A DNA stretch of 64,000 nt from Nonlabens marinus S1-08 (GCF_000831385.1 NZ_AP014548.1:434001-498000); one strand, 5' to 3'; shown: positions 26,881-36,747, numbered from the stretch's first letter. Notes: generated from the sequence alone by a model not told the origin. Numbers and translations: made by a program.

Positions 26881-28460
26881 CGAGACTGTGTGCTTAGCTC
26901 TACCAGTCGATCGATGACCTTATTTCGAGTGTTGAGCAACTTCACTTTAAGCTCTGTTCCATATAGCTGTTCTGCTAGAGAGGATTTAATTAAAAGTGTC
27001 ATGAAATCTCTATTCCCAGTAAGCCGTAAAGAGTTGTTGTAACGCCGTGCGTTTTGGTAAAAAGTGAGCAGTAAGCTTTCTGGAACTTGATAGCTGTCCA
27101 TGAATTCCTTTTGCTTCATGTTTCTCAAGAACTTGCCCTCTTTTTGCAAATAATCATTAGCCACTCGATCAGCGAATCCGGTACGCGCAAAATAATCTAA
27201 GATTTGCGCTTCATACCCTAAAGGACCAGAGACAAATACATCTGGTATGATACCGCCGCCGCCATACAACACTTTGCCACCTGGAGTTTTATACCTCAAG
27301 GAGTCATTTACTTCAATATTATTCTTATCAGTCAGCTCTCCATTTTCATAGCGCTTTAAATATTCATTGAAATAATCTTCGTTTCCTTTATTATAAGGTC
27401 TCTGAATGCTGCGACCTGTAGGAGTATAATATCGTGCTACGGTCAATCTCACGGCACTCCCGTCCCCCAGTTGCATCTCTTGCTGCACCAACCCTTTACC
27501 GAAGCTACGTCTGCCTATAATTGTCCCTTTATCATTATCCTGTAGAGCACCTGCCACTACCTCACTGGCACTGGCACTGTTTTCATTTATGAGGATAAAT
27601 ACTTTCTTGTCCTCAAAATCACCATTCTCAGTTGCGTAACTATCTTTTCTTTGATTGTTCCGGTCTTTTTGAAAAAGTATCAATTGATCCTCACGTAAGA
27701 ATTCATCTGCCATATCAATAGCTGCATTCAATACACCACCTGGATTATCTTGTAAGTCAACTGCTAGCTGCGTGGCACCTTGAGCTTCTAGTTTGTGCAC
27801 TGCCTTTTTGAATTCTTGACTGGTAGTTTCTGTAAACCGGTTGACTTTGATATACCCTAATTGATCTGTGAGCATGTATGCTGCGTCTACACTTTCGATA
27901 GCCACATCACCGCGCACGACAGGAACATACACCACAGCTTCATCTCCAGGTTTTAGAATTCCTAGGGTGATTTTGCTTCCTTTTTGTCCTTTAAGCGCTT
28001 CTGTTGAAAGTTTATCTTCACCAAAAAGGGGTTTCCCATCTAGGTACAAGATTTTATCACCACTCTTGATTCCAGCATTTTCACTAGGCCCTTTTTTTAC
28101 GGTAGAAAGCACCGCTATAGTATCCTGATTCACAAAGTACCGAATACCGATACCCACAAAATTACCACGTAAATCGTCTGATGCTGCCTGAGCTTGATCT
28201 GTTGAAATGTAAACGGAATGTGGGTCTAAATTTTGAAGAATGCCGTTGACAGCCACGTCAACGATACTGTCTGTGTTGACCTCATCGACATAGCGCTGGT
28301 CGATAATGTCGATCAACCGGTTCAGCTTGCGCTTTTTGACACTAGAATTTGAGGTGAAACCATTATCCAATCCATTTACTGACAACAAGTTGCCTAGGAA
28401 AACCCCTAGACCCAAAAAGAGTCCCAAAAATAATGGATAGTATATGTAGCGTTTTTTCAT
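26877..28460 (-). CDS. C-terminal processing peptidase, S41 family, with PDZ domain
   Basis: 527 residues. An N-terminal membrane anchor (residues 5-27) places the enzyme in the periplasm. A PDZ domain follows (about 90-175, GNFVGIGIRYFV to KILYLDGKPL), then the S41 catalytic domain with S297 in NENSASASEVVAG and K322 in RRSFGKGLVQ; the 25-residue spacing matches the Ser/Lys dyad of tail-specific proteases. A C-terminal extension of about 140 residues is usual in Bacteroidetes members. It cleaves envelope proteins at the C-terminus. Its ATG overlaps the dCMP deaminase stop by one base. Confidence 0.94.
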   Translation of the reverse strand: MKKRYIYYPLFLGLFLGLGVFLGNLLSVNGLDNGFTSNSSVKKRKLNRLIDIIDQRYVDEVNTDSIVDVAVNGILQNLDPHSVYISTDQAQAASDDLRGNFVGIGIRYFVNQDTIAVLSTVKKGPSENAGIKSGDKILYLDGKPLFGEDKLSTEALKGQKGSKITLGILKPGDEAVVYVPVVRGDVAIESVDAAYMLTDQLGYIKVNRFTETTSQEFKKAVHKLEAQGATQLAVDLQDNPGGVLNAAIDMADEFLREDQLILFQKDRNNQRKDSYATENGDFEDKKVFILINENSASASEVVAGALQDNDKGTIIGRRSFGKGLVQQEMQLGDGSAVRLTVARYYTPTGRSIQRPYNKGNEDYFNEYLKRYENGELTDKNNIEVNDSLRYKTPGGKVLYGGGGIIPDVFVSGPLGYEAQILDYFARTGFADRVANDYLQKEGKFLRNMKQKEFMDSYQVPESLLLTFYQNARRYNNSLRLTGNRDFMTLLIKSSLAEQLYGTELKVKLLNTRNKVIDRLVELSTQSR

Positions 28461-28945
28461 TAATCAAGGTCGGTAATGTGCTCTATTACAACGCCCGCTT
28501 TCTCTAGGAATTGCAGACCGCTGTTGTCTTTATATGCCTGATGGTACACTACACGTTTAATGCCGCTTTGATAAATCAACTTGCTGCACTGCTGGCAAGG
28601 CGACATGGTAATATATAAAGTGGCACCATGACAAGATTGTGTGCTGCCCGCCACTTTCAATATAGCGTTTGCTTCAGCATGCAGTACGTACCATTTCGTA
28701 TACCCTTCCTCATCCTCACAAAAATTTTCAAATCCACTGGGCGTACCGTTATACCCATCGCTTATAATCATGCGATCGCGTACAATAAGCGCTCCTACTT
28801 TCCGGCGTTTGCAATAGGATAATTGTGCCCATTCTCGCGCCATTCGCAAGTATGCTACATCGTACTTATGCTGTTTTTCTGCTTTCAATTTTACTGCTAT
28901 GTTTTGCTGTTGTAGTGAGTTCGCTTTCGCGAAAGCGAAATTCAT
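28460..28945 (-). CDS. dCMP deaminase family protein
   Basis: 161 residues. Zinc deaminase motif with H89 and E91 (VLHAEANAIL) and C117/C120 (PCQQC), plus the dCMP-type insert GYNGTPSGFENFCEDEEG. It makes dUMP for thymidylate synthesis. The first ten residues, MNFAFAKANS, come from the dispersed palindrome at 28920-28939, and the conserved fold begins only near residue 25 (KQHKYDVAYLRMAREWA); the palindrome has therefore become part of the N-terminus. It is translationally coupled to the S41 protease downstream (TAATG). Confidence 0.95.
   Translation of the reverse strand: MNFAFAKANSLQQQNIAVKLKAEKQHKYDVAYLRMAREWAQLSYCKRRKVGALIVRDRMIISDGYNGTPSGFENFCEDEEGYTKWYVLHAEANAILKVAGSTQSCHGATLYITMSPCQQCSKLIYQSGIKRVVYHQAYKDNSGLQFLEKAGVVIEHITDLD
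28920..28939. repeat. dispersed palindrome, copy 7 (N-terminal codons of dCMP deaminase)
   Basis: TTCGCTTTCGCGAAAGCGAA, a perfect 20-bp palindrome two codons after the start, read in the FAFAKA frame. Confidence 0.92.
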
Positions 28946-28962
28946 TAAAACTTATCTGCCAC

Positions 28963-29550
28963 TTACCACATCCATCTAGCAATCAACATTGGGATAACAA
29001 TTCCAAAAATGATAGCCGAAATGATTTGTGTCCAATCCTTTTTACTGAAACGAAAAAGTCCTGTAAATATAAAGTTTAAGATCAAGACTATGAGCACAAT
29101 AACTAATTGTGCTGCCTCGATTCCCAAGGCAAATTCGCCCAGCATGAGTAGCGTGTTTTCATCACTACCTGCCGCCAGCATACGGAAGGCTCCCGAAAAG
29201 CCAAATCCATGTACCAGACCAAAGAACACTGCGATACTTGCGGTAAACCATGGCGTGTTATCTCTATGTCGCCTACCCGCTGTGAATATGTTGTACAACG
29301 CGGTAATCGCGATGGTTACCGGAATTAAAAATTCAATATAAGCCGTTGAAAATGAAACCTTCCCAAAAACTACTAGCAGTAGCGATATGGAGTGTCCTAT
29401 GGTAAAAGCTGTCACGAGTAATAAAAGCTTGCGCCATCCATTGAATAGGAAAGGCACAGCGAGCAAAATGATAAACAAGATGTGATCATAAGCTTGAAGG
29501 TCCAGCACATGCCAGAAGCCCTCTAAAAAATAAAAGATAAAATTGTCCAT
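28963..29550 (-). CDS. HupE/UreJ-like integral membrane protein
   Basis: 195 residues, six to seven hydrophobic segments. Histidine-bearing motifs of the HupE/UreJ family are present: YDHILFIILL (near residue 21), AFTIGHSISL and FGLVHGFGFSGAF, which in the family are thought to handle nickel or another metal. No urease or hydrogenase gene is near, so the metal role is unproved here. It lies 18 bases upstream of the dCMP deaminase gene and may be in the same operon. Confidence 0.85.
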   Translation of the reverse strand: MDNFIFYFLEGFWHVLDLQAYDHILFIILLAVPFLFNGWRKLLLLVTAFTIGHSISLLLVVFGKVSFSTAYIEFLIPVTIAITALYNIFTAGRRHRDNTPWFTASIAVFFGLVHGFGFSGAFRMLAAGSDENTLLMLGEFALGIEAAQLVIVLIVLILNFIFTGLFRFSKKDWTQIISAIIFGIVIPMLIARWMW

Positions 29551-29635
29551 TAGAATAAAAAGGTGGTTGATGGTTATTTCCCGAAATATAGAAAGAAGCG
29601 CTCGAGCTTAAAACTTATAACACCTCTATTACTAA

Positions 29636-31663
29636 TTAAATTCGCACGCGTAATCCTGCGTAGACATGAACCCCAGGGGCAGGTTCGTAAAACCGCCCAC
29701 CAAAGGCATTAATTCTTACATTATCAAAATAGCTGGAATTGAATAGATTATTGACGCCCCCTAGTACGGTGAATCTGGTATTCCCCAGTTGTAAAGGATA
29801 GCTTGCGCTCAAATCAGAAATTAGAGCATCTTTAATTTTAGCATCGTTCAGATCATCGGCAAACAGCGCACCTCGATACGTGGTATTAAGTTGAAGGAAC
29901 AATCCATTCTCGACTTGGTAGGTCAAACCTAGGCTTGCTAGATGTTTAGGGATTCCGGGCAGCAGTTTTCCTTCCAGGTCTTGACCGTCCAGATTGTAGT
30001 CTGCATAGGCAAAATCAGAATAGGTATAACTGGCATTGACGGCAAGGTTTTGGGTAATAGCGGCTGTGGCAGAAAGCTCTAAACCATAGCGTTGGGTACT
30101 TCCTGCATTGCGATAAAATGTTCTTCCTGGAAATTGAGCCTGTTCAAAAGGAACCAGATCATCTGTAGTCTGGATGTAAAACACCGCAGCGGAATATTGT
30201 AATGCTGACTCTTGACTCTTGAATCCTACCTCATAATTTACGGCTTTTTGAGGGGTTAGATCAGGATTGAATCCTGAACTTCCATCGGGATTGGAAGAAA
30301 GCTCACTGAGCGCTGGAGTTTCAAAGCTGGTCGCAACATTAGCAAAAAAACGTTGTGATGGATTCAGTTCATAGTTAATTCCTGCGCTCCCGCTCCAACT
30401 GTTTAAATTTTGAGAACCGCTATTGTCATCACCTGATCGAACTTCTGCTTTCAAATTATTGATGTCATACCTTAATCCACCTAATATGTTCCACTGGCCA
30501 ATGCTTAGACGGTCGACCGCATAAAAACCATAATTATTATAAGTTTCCAACTGATTAAAATCAAGTGCGCCTCGATCGCCATCCATATTATCATATCGCA
30601 ACCGCTGGTCTGCTTGAAACGCTAATGAATAACCTATTTGAAACTTGTTTTTTAGTCGGTCATTTTGAGAATCGTAGGTCAAATAACTGCCTTGCCCATA
30701 ATAATTGCGGTATAACTGCACCTGACCGCCAGACTCAAAAGGCAACTTATTGTCAAAATCCCGATAGGAATAAAACCCATAGGTTTGAAGCGACAGGTTC
30801 CCCCAACTTTGATCATAAGAAACCCCTGTTTTGAGTTGTCTAACTTGTTCTTGACTATCAAACTGAACATTACGATCTCTAGCCTGTCGTCGATCTTGCT
30901 TCACCTCGCTCAAGGTTAATCCTCCAGCATCTAGCGCAAAAGGACTATCTGTATAATTTAATTGTATACTAAAATTGTTGTCATTTTTTAAATCAAAGGC
31001 TGATTTCCAATTGAATTGATTGGTTTCAAAACCGCTAAAATCTCTATAACCCTCACTAGAGGTTCTGGAAAATGAAATGACACTTACTCCTGCATCATGC
31101 TTGATACCAGAAGTCAGGTCAAATTTGTTCATCCCAAAATTTCCTGCGACTGCTCCAGCCTCAATATAGGTACTGTCGATTTGAGAAACAGTATTGATAT
31201 TGATCACTCCTCCTCCGGCATTTCCATAAAGTAATGAAGCTGGCCCTCTCAATACCTGTAGATTATCAATAAGTCCTAGAGTTAGGTTGTCAATTTGCCC
31301 TTGCCCATCTGGAGTAGTTTCTGGTATACCATCTACTACGATCTTTATTCCTCGTATCCCGAAGGCTGACCGTGCTCCAAAACCTCTTAAAGAAATTCTC
31401 AAGTCTTGGGAATAATTGTTCCTATTAAGCACAAACAGTCCAGGGATTCCATATAGGTATTCATCTAAAGAAAGTTGCTGTTTTGCAGTTTGTGAACCTT
31501 TAAAGTTCCTAGTGCTGATAGAAAATGGCAAGTCTACGGTAGTGTTTTGTAAATCGACAGGAGCGGCCACTTGAATTCTTACAGTTTCCAGACTATCAAT
31601 TTGCGAGTGCATTAAAAAACATGAAAACAAAAGGGCAATAATTAGAACGCAATAATTTCTCAA
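29636..31663 (-). CDS. TonB-dependent outer-membrane receptor
   Basis: 675 residues starting at TTG 31663, the only in-frame start that keeps the signal peptide (MRNYCVLIIALLFSCFLMHSQ); a stop lies four codons upstream. Plug domain about 45-160 (SLDEYLYGIPGLFVLNRNN, GIKIVVDGIPETTPDGQGQ, LRGPASLLYGNAGGGVINI) and a barrel ending in VYAGLRVRI. The plug resembles FecA-like iron-chelate and metal receptors, and there is no SusD partner or N-terminal regulatory domain. Substrate unknown. It stands alone, divergent from the hybrid kinase. Confidence 0.92.
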   Translation of the reverse strand: MRNYCVLIIALLFSCFLMHSQIDSLETVRIQVAAPVDLQNTTVDLPFSISTRNFKGSQTAKQQLSLDEYLYGIPGLFVLNRNNYSQDLRISLRGFGARSAFGIRGIKIVVDGIPETTPDGQGQIDNLTLGLIDNLQVLRGPASLLYGNAGGGVININTVSQIDSTYIEAGAVAGNFGMNKFDLTSGIKHDAGVSVISFSRTSSEGYRDFSGFETNQFNWKSAFDLKNDNNFSIQLNYTDSPFALDAGGLTLSEVKQDRRQARDRNVQFDSQEQVRQLKTGVSYDQSWGNLSLQTYGFYSYRDFDNKLPFESGGQVQLYRNYYGQGSYLTYDSQNDRLKNKFQIGYSLAFQADQRLRYDNMDGDRGALDFNQLETYNNYGFYAVDRLSIGQWNILGGLRYDINNLKAEVRSGDDNSGSQNLNSWSGSAGINYELNPSQRFFANVATSFETPALSELSSNPDGSSGFNPDLTPQKAVNYEVGFKSQESALQYSAAVFYIQTTDDLVPFEQAQFPGRTFYRNAGSTQRYGLELSATAAITQNLAVNASYTYSDFAYADYNLDGQDLEGKLLPGIPKHLASLGLTYQVENGLFLQLNTTYRGALFADDLNDAKIKDALISDLSASYPLQLGNTRFTVLGGVNNLFNSSYFDNVRINAFGGRFYEPAPGVHVYAGLRVRI

Positions 31664-31736
31664 GGGATTGGATTATGGTTAAGAAACTGCAATTTTACAA
31701 CATACTAAATCGATTATCGTCAAAGTACACTCAGTA

Positions 31737-31756
31737 TTCAAAATCGTAATTTTGAA
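31737..31756. repeat. short inverted repeat in the divergent gap between TonB receptor and hybrid kinase
   Basis: TTCAAAAT-CGTA-ATTTTGAA, 8-bp arms. The same 250-base gap also has GTACACT near 31725 and its complement AGTGTAC near 31800. Either could be a binding site; no family is recognised. Confidence 0.35.
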
Positions 31757-31913
31757 AATACACAGATATATTTATTTGCCCCTCAACTATTTATACTTTA
31801 AGTGTACAGAAAAAATCGTGATCTGATCTGACTAGTATCACAAATAATCATCCCGCTACAATTAAGTTATAGTATCTTTATTAGCTTTTAAAATTCTAAT
31901 TATCAGGGCAATA

Positions 31914-34187
31914 TTGATCCATAGGGTTCTGGCGACCGTTTTTGTTGTTCTTACTTTTGGTGTCTGTAATGGGCAAAAGAAGTCTAGAGTCGTGCCTCAA
32001 CGTGACACTACCTTATCTATCCAAGAGTACTTGCGAAACATGCTGGATAAGAGTTATTATCTATATGATCAGGGTAATTTCAGGGAATCTTTAGAAAATA
32101 ATTTAGCCACCATAAAATTAGCGGAACAATATGGCGATTATGACGTGGCGCATAATTCATACAGCTATCTTGGGTATGATTACTTGGTTCTTGAAGATAC
32201 CTTACGGGCACTGGAGAGTTTTGAAAAGTCACATTACTATGCTCGGAAGACCAGAGACCCTATATTAATTGCAAATGCTTATACAGACTTTGCGCAGTTA
32301 TATGCTCAAGACAGCGCAACCTACGACAAGGGGATTCATTACTTTAAAAATGCATTGATCATTTATCATAAAGAAAGGGACAGCATTGGGCTGCAAGGTT
32401 CCTATTATGATTATGCTAGCATCCTTTTTCAAAGAGAAGATGAGAGACAGTTTCCTGTCATCATGGACTCCTTGAGTAAGTATACAGAAATTGCTGATGT
32501 AGGCCCAAGATTTAAGGCGATGGCATATATTCTACAAGCCAAAAGCCAAATGCGTGACAACGATCTTAAAGAGGCTGAAAGCACCTTAAGCAAATCTATC
32601 GCATTGACTAAAAAAGAAGGTCAGCGAGAACTGCTGGAAGAGTCATACAGTTTATACTCTGAGGTCTTAAGGCGACGAGGTAATTTCTTAGCCGCTTATG
32701 AAATGCTGTATAAATATGACAGCTTAAACAGAATCAATCAAAAAACGCGCAGGTTCTCAGAAAGCAAGAGGATTGCTGCACGATTTGAAGCTGATAAAAA
32801 AGAAAAAGAGATCCAAAAAGCAAATCTAGAAACAGAACTCGCACAAGAAAAAGTAAAGCAGCGAACGCTGACAAACTACTTGCTTGCAGGCATCATTGTG
32901 ATAGGTATCGGCTCTATTATCATCCTTTTTTATATAGCAAGAAGACGCAAATCATTCATAAAAACCCTAGAATACAAAAACCAACAGGTAGTCAAAGCTA
33001 AAAAAGAGGCAGAACGACTGGCAAAAGTCAAAAGTAATTTCTTCTCTACGGTAAGTCACGAGTTACGCACACCACTTTATGGGGTAATAGGACTCAGCAG
33101 CATTTTGTTAGAAAAAAACAAAGACAAAGAAAACTTCCAAGATTTACAGTCCCTCAAGTTCTCGGCAGATTATTTGCTAGCTCTTATAAATGATGTACTT
33201 CACCTCAACAAAATCGATTCTTCGCAAAAGTTGGACAAAGAAGACGATGTATTTAATGTAAACGAGCTTCTAGACAACATCATTTCCTCCTTTGAATACA
33301 TTAGAATACAAAACGATAACACGATAGAGACAGTGTATGATGTCCAGTTGCCACATCTTATTAAAGGAAATAGCACACAACTGTCTCAAATATTGATGAA
33401 CCTAGTGGGGAATGCGTGCAAGTTTACAGAAAACGGCAAGATACGGGTAGAGTTGAAAGCCATAACTACTGGCAACACGTCTACTATAGAATTCTCAGTA
33501 GCCGACACCGGCCATGGTATTGCAAAAAATAAAATCAAACATATTTTTGAGGAGTTCGCTCAAGGCGAAAGCAAAAACAACACTTATCAAGGAACTGGAT
33601 TGGGTCTTTCCATAGTTAAAAAATTACTGCATGCTGCTGGATCAAAAATAAAAGTCGAAAGTGAGCTAGGAAAAGGGTCAAAATTCTCCTTCCAAATGAC
33701 CTATGAAGTTGTCCAAGAAAAAGTAACCCTCAAAAAACAGCACGTCAAAAACATTTATAGCCCTAAGTTATTAAATGGAGCGCGCATACTGATTGTTGAA
33801 GACAACAAAATCAATCAGATGGTCACTAGAAAAATTTTAGAGAAAGATGGTGTTATCTGTGAAGTTGCTGAAAATGGGAAGGTTGCAATAGACAAGGTAA
33901 AAGAGCAGTGCTACGACTTAGTCCTTATGGATGTAAACATGCCAGTTATGGATGGAATTGAAGCAACTCAAGAAATACGCAAATTCAATGCAGTCCCCAT
34001 AGTGGCATTAACAGCTGTAGAATTAGAGGAAATGAGAGAGAAAATATATTCTAGTGGTATGGACGATATCATTGTAAAACCATATGATGTCAAACAGTTC
34101 CAGCAATCTATACTACATAACATAGAAAAAGGAAGCATTACTCGTAAAGGAAAAGAAATCCTAAAAACAAAAAAGCCAAAACAATAA
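31914..34187 (+). CDS. hybrid sensor histidine kinase with TPR sensor and receiver domain
   Basis: 757 residues from TTG 31914; no in-frame ATG gives the signal peptide (MIHRVLATVFVVLTFGVCNGQ). Residues 35-275 are TPR-like helical repeats in the periplasm, followed by a coiled coil (280-320) and one membrane segment (322-343). HisKA with H382 (VSHELRTPLYG), HATPase with the N box (LMNLVGNACKF), DTGHGI and GTGLGLSIV, then a receiver with phospho-acceptor D673 (LVLMDVNMPVMDG) and K in VKPYD. No DNA-binding domain, so the output must pass to another protein. The neighbouring divergent TonB receptor is a possible target, as inference. Confidence 0.95.
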   Translation: MIHRVLATVFVVLTFGVCNGQKKSRVVPQRDTTLSIQEYLRNMLDKSYYLYDQGNFRESLENNLATIKLAEQYGDYDVAHNSYSYLGYDYLVLEDTLRALESFEKSHYYARKTRDPILIANAYTDFAQLYAQDSATYDKGIHYFKNALIIYHKERDSIGLQGSYYDYASILFQREDERQFPVIMDSLSKYTEIADVGPRFKAMAYILQAKSQMRDNDLKEAESTLSKSIALTKKEGQRELLEESYSLYSEVLRRRGNFLAAYEMLYKYDSLNRINQKTRRFSESKRIAARFEADKKEKEIQKANLETELAQEKVKQRTLTNYLLAGIIVIGIGSIIILFYIARRRKSFIKTLEYKNQQVVKAKKEAERLAKVKSNFFSTVSHELRTPLYGVIGLSSILLEKNKDKENFQDLQSLKFSADYLLALINDVLHLNKIDSSQKLDKEDDVFNVNELLDNIISSFEYIRIQNDNTIETVYDVQLPHLIKGNSTQLSQILMNLVGNACKFTENGKIRVELKAITTGNTSTIEFSVADTGHGIAKNKIKHIFEEFAQGESKNNTYQGTGLGLSIVKKLLHAAGSKIKVESELGKGSKFSFQMTYEVVQEKVTLKKQHVKNIYSPKLLNGARILIVEDNKINQMVTRKILEKDGVICEVAENGKVAIDKVKEQCYDLVLMDVNMPVMDGIEATQEIRKFNAVPIVALTAVELEEMREKIYSSGMDDIIVKPYDVKQFQQSILHNIEKGSITRKGKEILKTKKPKQ

Positions 34188-34199
34188 AGTTTTGGCTTT
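34172..34199 (+). terminator. stem-loop overlapping the end of the hybrid kinase gene
   Basis: AAAGCCAAAAC and GTTTTGGCTTT are inverted arms around AATAAA; the stop codon is in the loop. The T-run after the stem is short (CTTTG), so termination strength is uncertain; on the minus strand it would follow the tRNA gene. Confidence 0.6.
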
Positions 34200-34202
34200 G
34201 AG

Positions 34203-34284
34203 TACCTCAGGCCGGAATCGAACCGGCACGCCTTGCAGCATTGGATTTTGAATCCAACGTGTCTACCAATTCCACCACTGAGGC
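34203..34284 (-). tRNA. tRNA-Leu, anticodon CAA
   Basis: 82 bases on the minus strand. Acceptor stem GCCTCAG/CTGAGGT, D-arm with GGTAGAC, anticodon stem TTGGA/TCCAA around loop TTCAAAA (anticodon CAA, reads UUG), a long variable arm as expected for leucine, and T-arm GCCGG-TTCGATT-CCGGC. Discriminator base A; CCA is not encoded. Confidence 0.95.
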
Positions 34285-34372
34285 ATTAAAATTGGGAATG
34301 CAAAAGTAACAAATAATCTCAATCTCCAATTTTTTTCCGTTGCTTTTTCTACGCAAGCAGGGAAAATAGTTT

Positions 34373-34380
34373 TACATTTG
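34373..34380 (+). promoter_or_regulatory. -7 promoter element of prs
   Basis: TACATTTG, perfect TAnnTTTG match, 34 bases before the prs ATG. Confidence 0.5.
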
Positions 34381-34413
34381 CAGCCTTAAAATCAAGACCC
34401 TAAACCTTTCACG

Positions 34414-35355
34414 ATGCCGTATTCTATTTCTGAAGCAAAACTATTTGGTTGTAGACAAAGCATGGATCTCGCAAAATCCATTGCTCAAGAATATGGAGCG
34501 TCGCTAGGCCAAGTCAACTTCACCACCTTTAGTGACGGTGAGTTTCAACCTTCTTTTGAAGAGTCCATTCGTGGACGCCGTATTTTTCTAATAGGATCAA
34601 CACATCCTAGCAGTGATAACCTAATGGAGCTGTTATTGATGATTGATGGTGCAAAGCGTGCAAGTGCTCGTCACATCACAGCAGTAATACCTTACTTCGG
34701 TTGGGCACGTCAAGATCGCAAAGACAAACCTCGTGTACCGATAGGTGCAAAGATGATTGCTAAAGTTCTTGAGGCTGCTGGAGCTACACGTATCATTACA
34801 ATGGACCTGCATGCAGACCAGATTCAAGGATTCTTTGAGAAGCCAGTAGATCATCTATTTGCTTCATCCTTATTCATTCCTTACTTAAAAGAGTTAGGCT
34901 TGAGCGATTTGACCATCGCATCTCCAGATATGGGAGGTTCAAAAAGGGCTTATGCTTATTCTAAAATATTAGAAAGTGACGTGGTAGTTTGTTACAAGCA
35001 ACGTCAAAAAGCAAACGTCATATCCCACATGGAGCTTATCGGCGATGTTACTGGTAAAAATGTGGTTCTCGTGGATGATATGGTAGACACTGCAGGAACA
35101 TTGACTAAAGCTGCAGATGTTATGATGGAACGAGGTGCAAAAAGCGTTAGAGCTATTTGTACGCATGCGATCCTATCAGGAAAAGCTTATGAACGTATAG
35201 AAAATTCAAAACTTGTGGAATTGATCGTTACTGATTCCATTCCATTAAGACAACAAAGCGATAAAATCAGAGTCTTGTCCTGTGCTCAATTATTTGCCAG
35301 TGTGATGGCAAGTGTACAGAACAACGAGTCGATCAGCGATAATTTTATAATGTAA
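34414..35355 (+). CDS. prs: ribose-phosphate pyrophosphokinase
   Basis: 313 residues. It makes PRPP from ribose 5-phosphate and ATP for purine, pyrimidine, His and Trp synthesis. Class I PRPP synthetase features: FSDGEFQPSF near residue 40, the catalytic flexible loop ARQDRKDKPR (about 98-107), TMDLHADQIQGFF (metal and ATP binding) and the PRPP loop VVLVDDMVDTAGT near 218. Full length. It is followed after 27 bases by rplY, the order seen in many bacteria (prs-rplY-pth), and the three make one conserved cluster here. Confidence 0.97.
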   Translation: MPYSISEAKLFGCRQSMDLAKSIAQEYGASLGQVNFTTFSDGEFQPSFEESIRGRRIFLIGSTHPSSDNLMELLLMIDGAKRASARHITAVIPYFGWARQDRKDKPRVPIGAKMIAKVLEAAGATRIITMDLHADQIQGFFEKPVDHLFASSLFIPYLKELGLSDLTIASPDMGGSKRAYAYSKILESDVVVCYKQRQKANVISHMELIGDVTGKNVVLVDDMVDTAGTLTKAADVMMERGAKSVRAICTHAILSGKAYERIENSKLVELIVTDSIPLRQQSDKIRVLSCAQLFASVMASVQNNESISDNFIM

Positions 35356-35382
35356 TTTCAATTAATAATTAAATAACCCAAA

Positions 35383-36033
35383 ATGAAATCAATCACGATC
35401 TCAGGATCTAAAAGAGAAAGCGTGGGCAAAAAGGCAACTAAAGCCCTACGTAATGCTGGATTGGTACCTTGTGTAATCTACGGAGGAGACGAGCCCATAC
35501 ACTTTTCAGCTGAAGAAAAAGCGTTCAAAAGCCTTATCTACACACCAGATGCACACCTAGTAGAAATAGATTTGGGTAGCGACGGTAAATTTGCTGCTAT
35601 TGCACAGGACATGCAATGGCACCCAGTAAGAGAATTACTTTTACATGCAGATTTCTACCAGATTTTTGACGACAAAATGGTAACTATGGAAGTTCCTGTA
35701 AGAAGTACAGGTACAGCTCGTGGAGTACTTAACGGTGGTGTTTTGAGAAGAAACCTACGTAAATTAAGAGTTAAGGCTTTACCAGCAAACCTTCCTGACT
35801 TTATCACCATGGATATTTCTCCAATGAAAATTGGCGATAAGAAATATGTACGTGACTTGAGAGTTGATGAGTATGAAATCATGCACTCAGATTCTCTAGT
35901 AGTATTGATGATCAAAAACTCTCGTACTGCAATTGCAGATGAAGGTGATGATGAAGAAGAAGTACCAGCAGATGAAGTACCAGCTACTGAGGTGGACAAT
36001 GAAGCTGCTGTCAAAGAAGGAACTGACGAATAA
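35383..36033 (+). CDS. rplY: 50S ribosomal protein L25/general stress protein Ctc
   Basis: 216 residues, the long CTC/TL5 type. Residues 1-90 are the L25 5S rRNA-binding domain ([29 protein letters not shown]), 95-185 the beta-barrel TL5 domain ([20 protein letters not shown]), and 188-216 a very acidic tail ([15 protein letters not shown]) common in Bacteroidetes copies. It binds 5S rRNA in the large subunit. Between prs and pth, ended by a terminator at 36055. Confidence 0.96.
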   Translation: MKSITISGSKRESVGKKATKALRNAGLVPCVIYGGDEPIHFSAEEKAFKSLIYTPDAHLVEIDLGSDGKFAAIAQDMQWHPVRELLLHADFYQIFDDKMVTMEVPVRSTGTARGVLNGGVLRRNLRKLRVKALPANLPDFITMDISPMKIGDKKYVRDLRVDEYEIMHSDSLVVLMIKNSRTAIADEGDDEEEVPADEVPATEVDNEAAVKEGTDE

Positions 36034-36054
36034 GCCACTCCTTGAATATTTTAC

Positions 36055-36090
36055 AAGCCGTTCCTGCTATTGCTGGAACGGCTTTTTTAT
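36055..36090 (+). terminator. terminator after rplY
   Basis: AAGCCGTTCC and GGAACGGCTT arms around a 10-base loop, followed by TTTTAT; pth starts 10 bases later and must have its own promoter or depend on read-through. Confidence 0.88.
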
Positions 36091-36099
36091 TTTTGATTT

Positions 36100-36735
36100 A
36101 TGAAATTCCCTTGGAAAAATTGGTTCCAGTCCCCTAAACAAGAGGCCGCCATATCAACTGATGACACTATGAAGAAATTCCTTATTGTAGGATTAGGCAA
36201 TCCTGGCGCAAAATACAGCGAGACCAGACATAATATAGGTTTTAAGATACTTGACCAGTTAGCAGCAGACAAAGGAGTTTCCTTTGAAACGCTCAAACTA
36301 GGCGATGTGGCTACTACAACCCATAAAGGTAAAACAGTCATTTTGCTTAAACCCAATACGTTCATGAACCTCTCAGGCAAGGCAATTAAATATTACATGA
36401 AGCAGGAAAATATCTCTAAAGAAGAATTACTTGTGATTACAGACGACCTCAACCTAGAATTCGGCACAATTCGAATGAAAGGTAAAGGCAGTGATGGCGG
36501 CCATAATGGGCTAAAGGACACCCAGGTGCAATTAAATACGCCTAATTACCCTAGATTGAGATTTGGGATATCAGATTCCTTTTCTAAAGGCCGGCAGGTG
36601 GATTATGTATTGGGAGAATGGGATGACGTAGAGCGCAAATCGCTTCAAGAACGTATTGAGACTTCCGCAGCAGCAGCACTGGCCTTTGTGCACGGTGGAC
36701 TTGCTAATGCAATGAATGCCTATAATGGTAAATAA
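36100..36735 (+). CDS. pth: peptidyl-tRNA hydrolase
   Basis: 211 residues. It frees tRNA from prematurely released peptidyl-tRNA. Family core begins at MKKFLIVGLGNPGAKY (residue 24); the 23-residue extension before it (MKFPWKNWFQSPKQ) is like that of other Flavobacteriaceae, so the upstream ATG is kept, though the ATG at 36169 is possible. Catalytic H44 in ETRHNIGFK, substrate-binding NTFMNLSG, and the DDLNLEFGTIRMKGKGSDGGHNG block are present. It follows the rplY terminator closely. Confidence 0.96.
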   Translation: MKFPWKNWFQSPKQEAAISTDDTMKKFLIVGLGNPGAKYSETRHNIGFKILDQLAADKGVSFETLKLGDVATTTHKGKTVILLKPNTFMNLSGKAIKYYMKQENISKEELLVITDDLNLEFGTIRMKGKGSDGGHNGLKDTQVQLNTPNYPRLRFGISDSFSKGRQVDYVLGEWDDVERKSLQERIETSAAAALAFVHGGLANAMNAYNGK

Positions 36736-36747
36736 TTTGAGAGGTAT

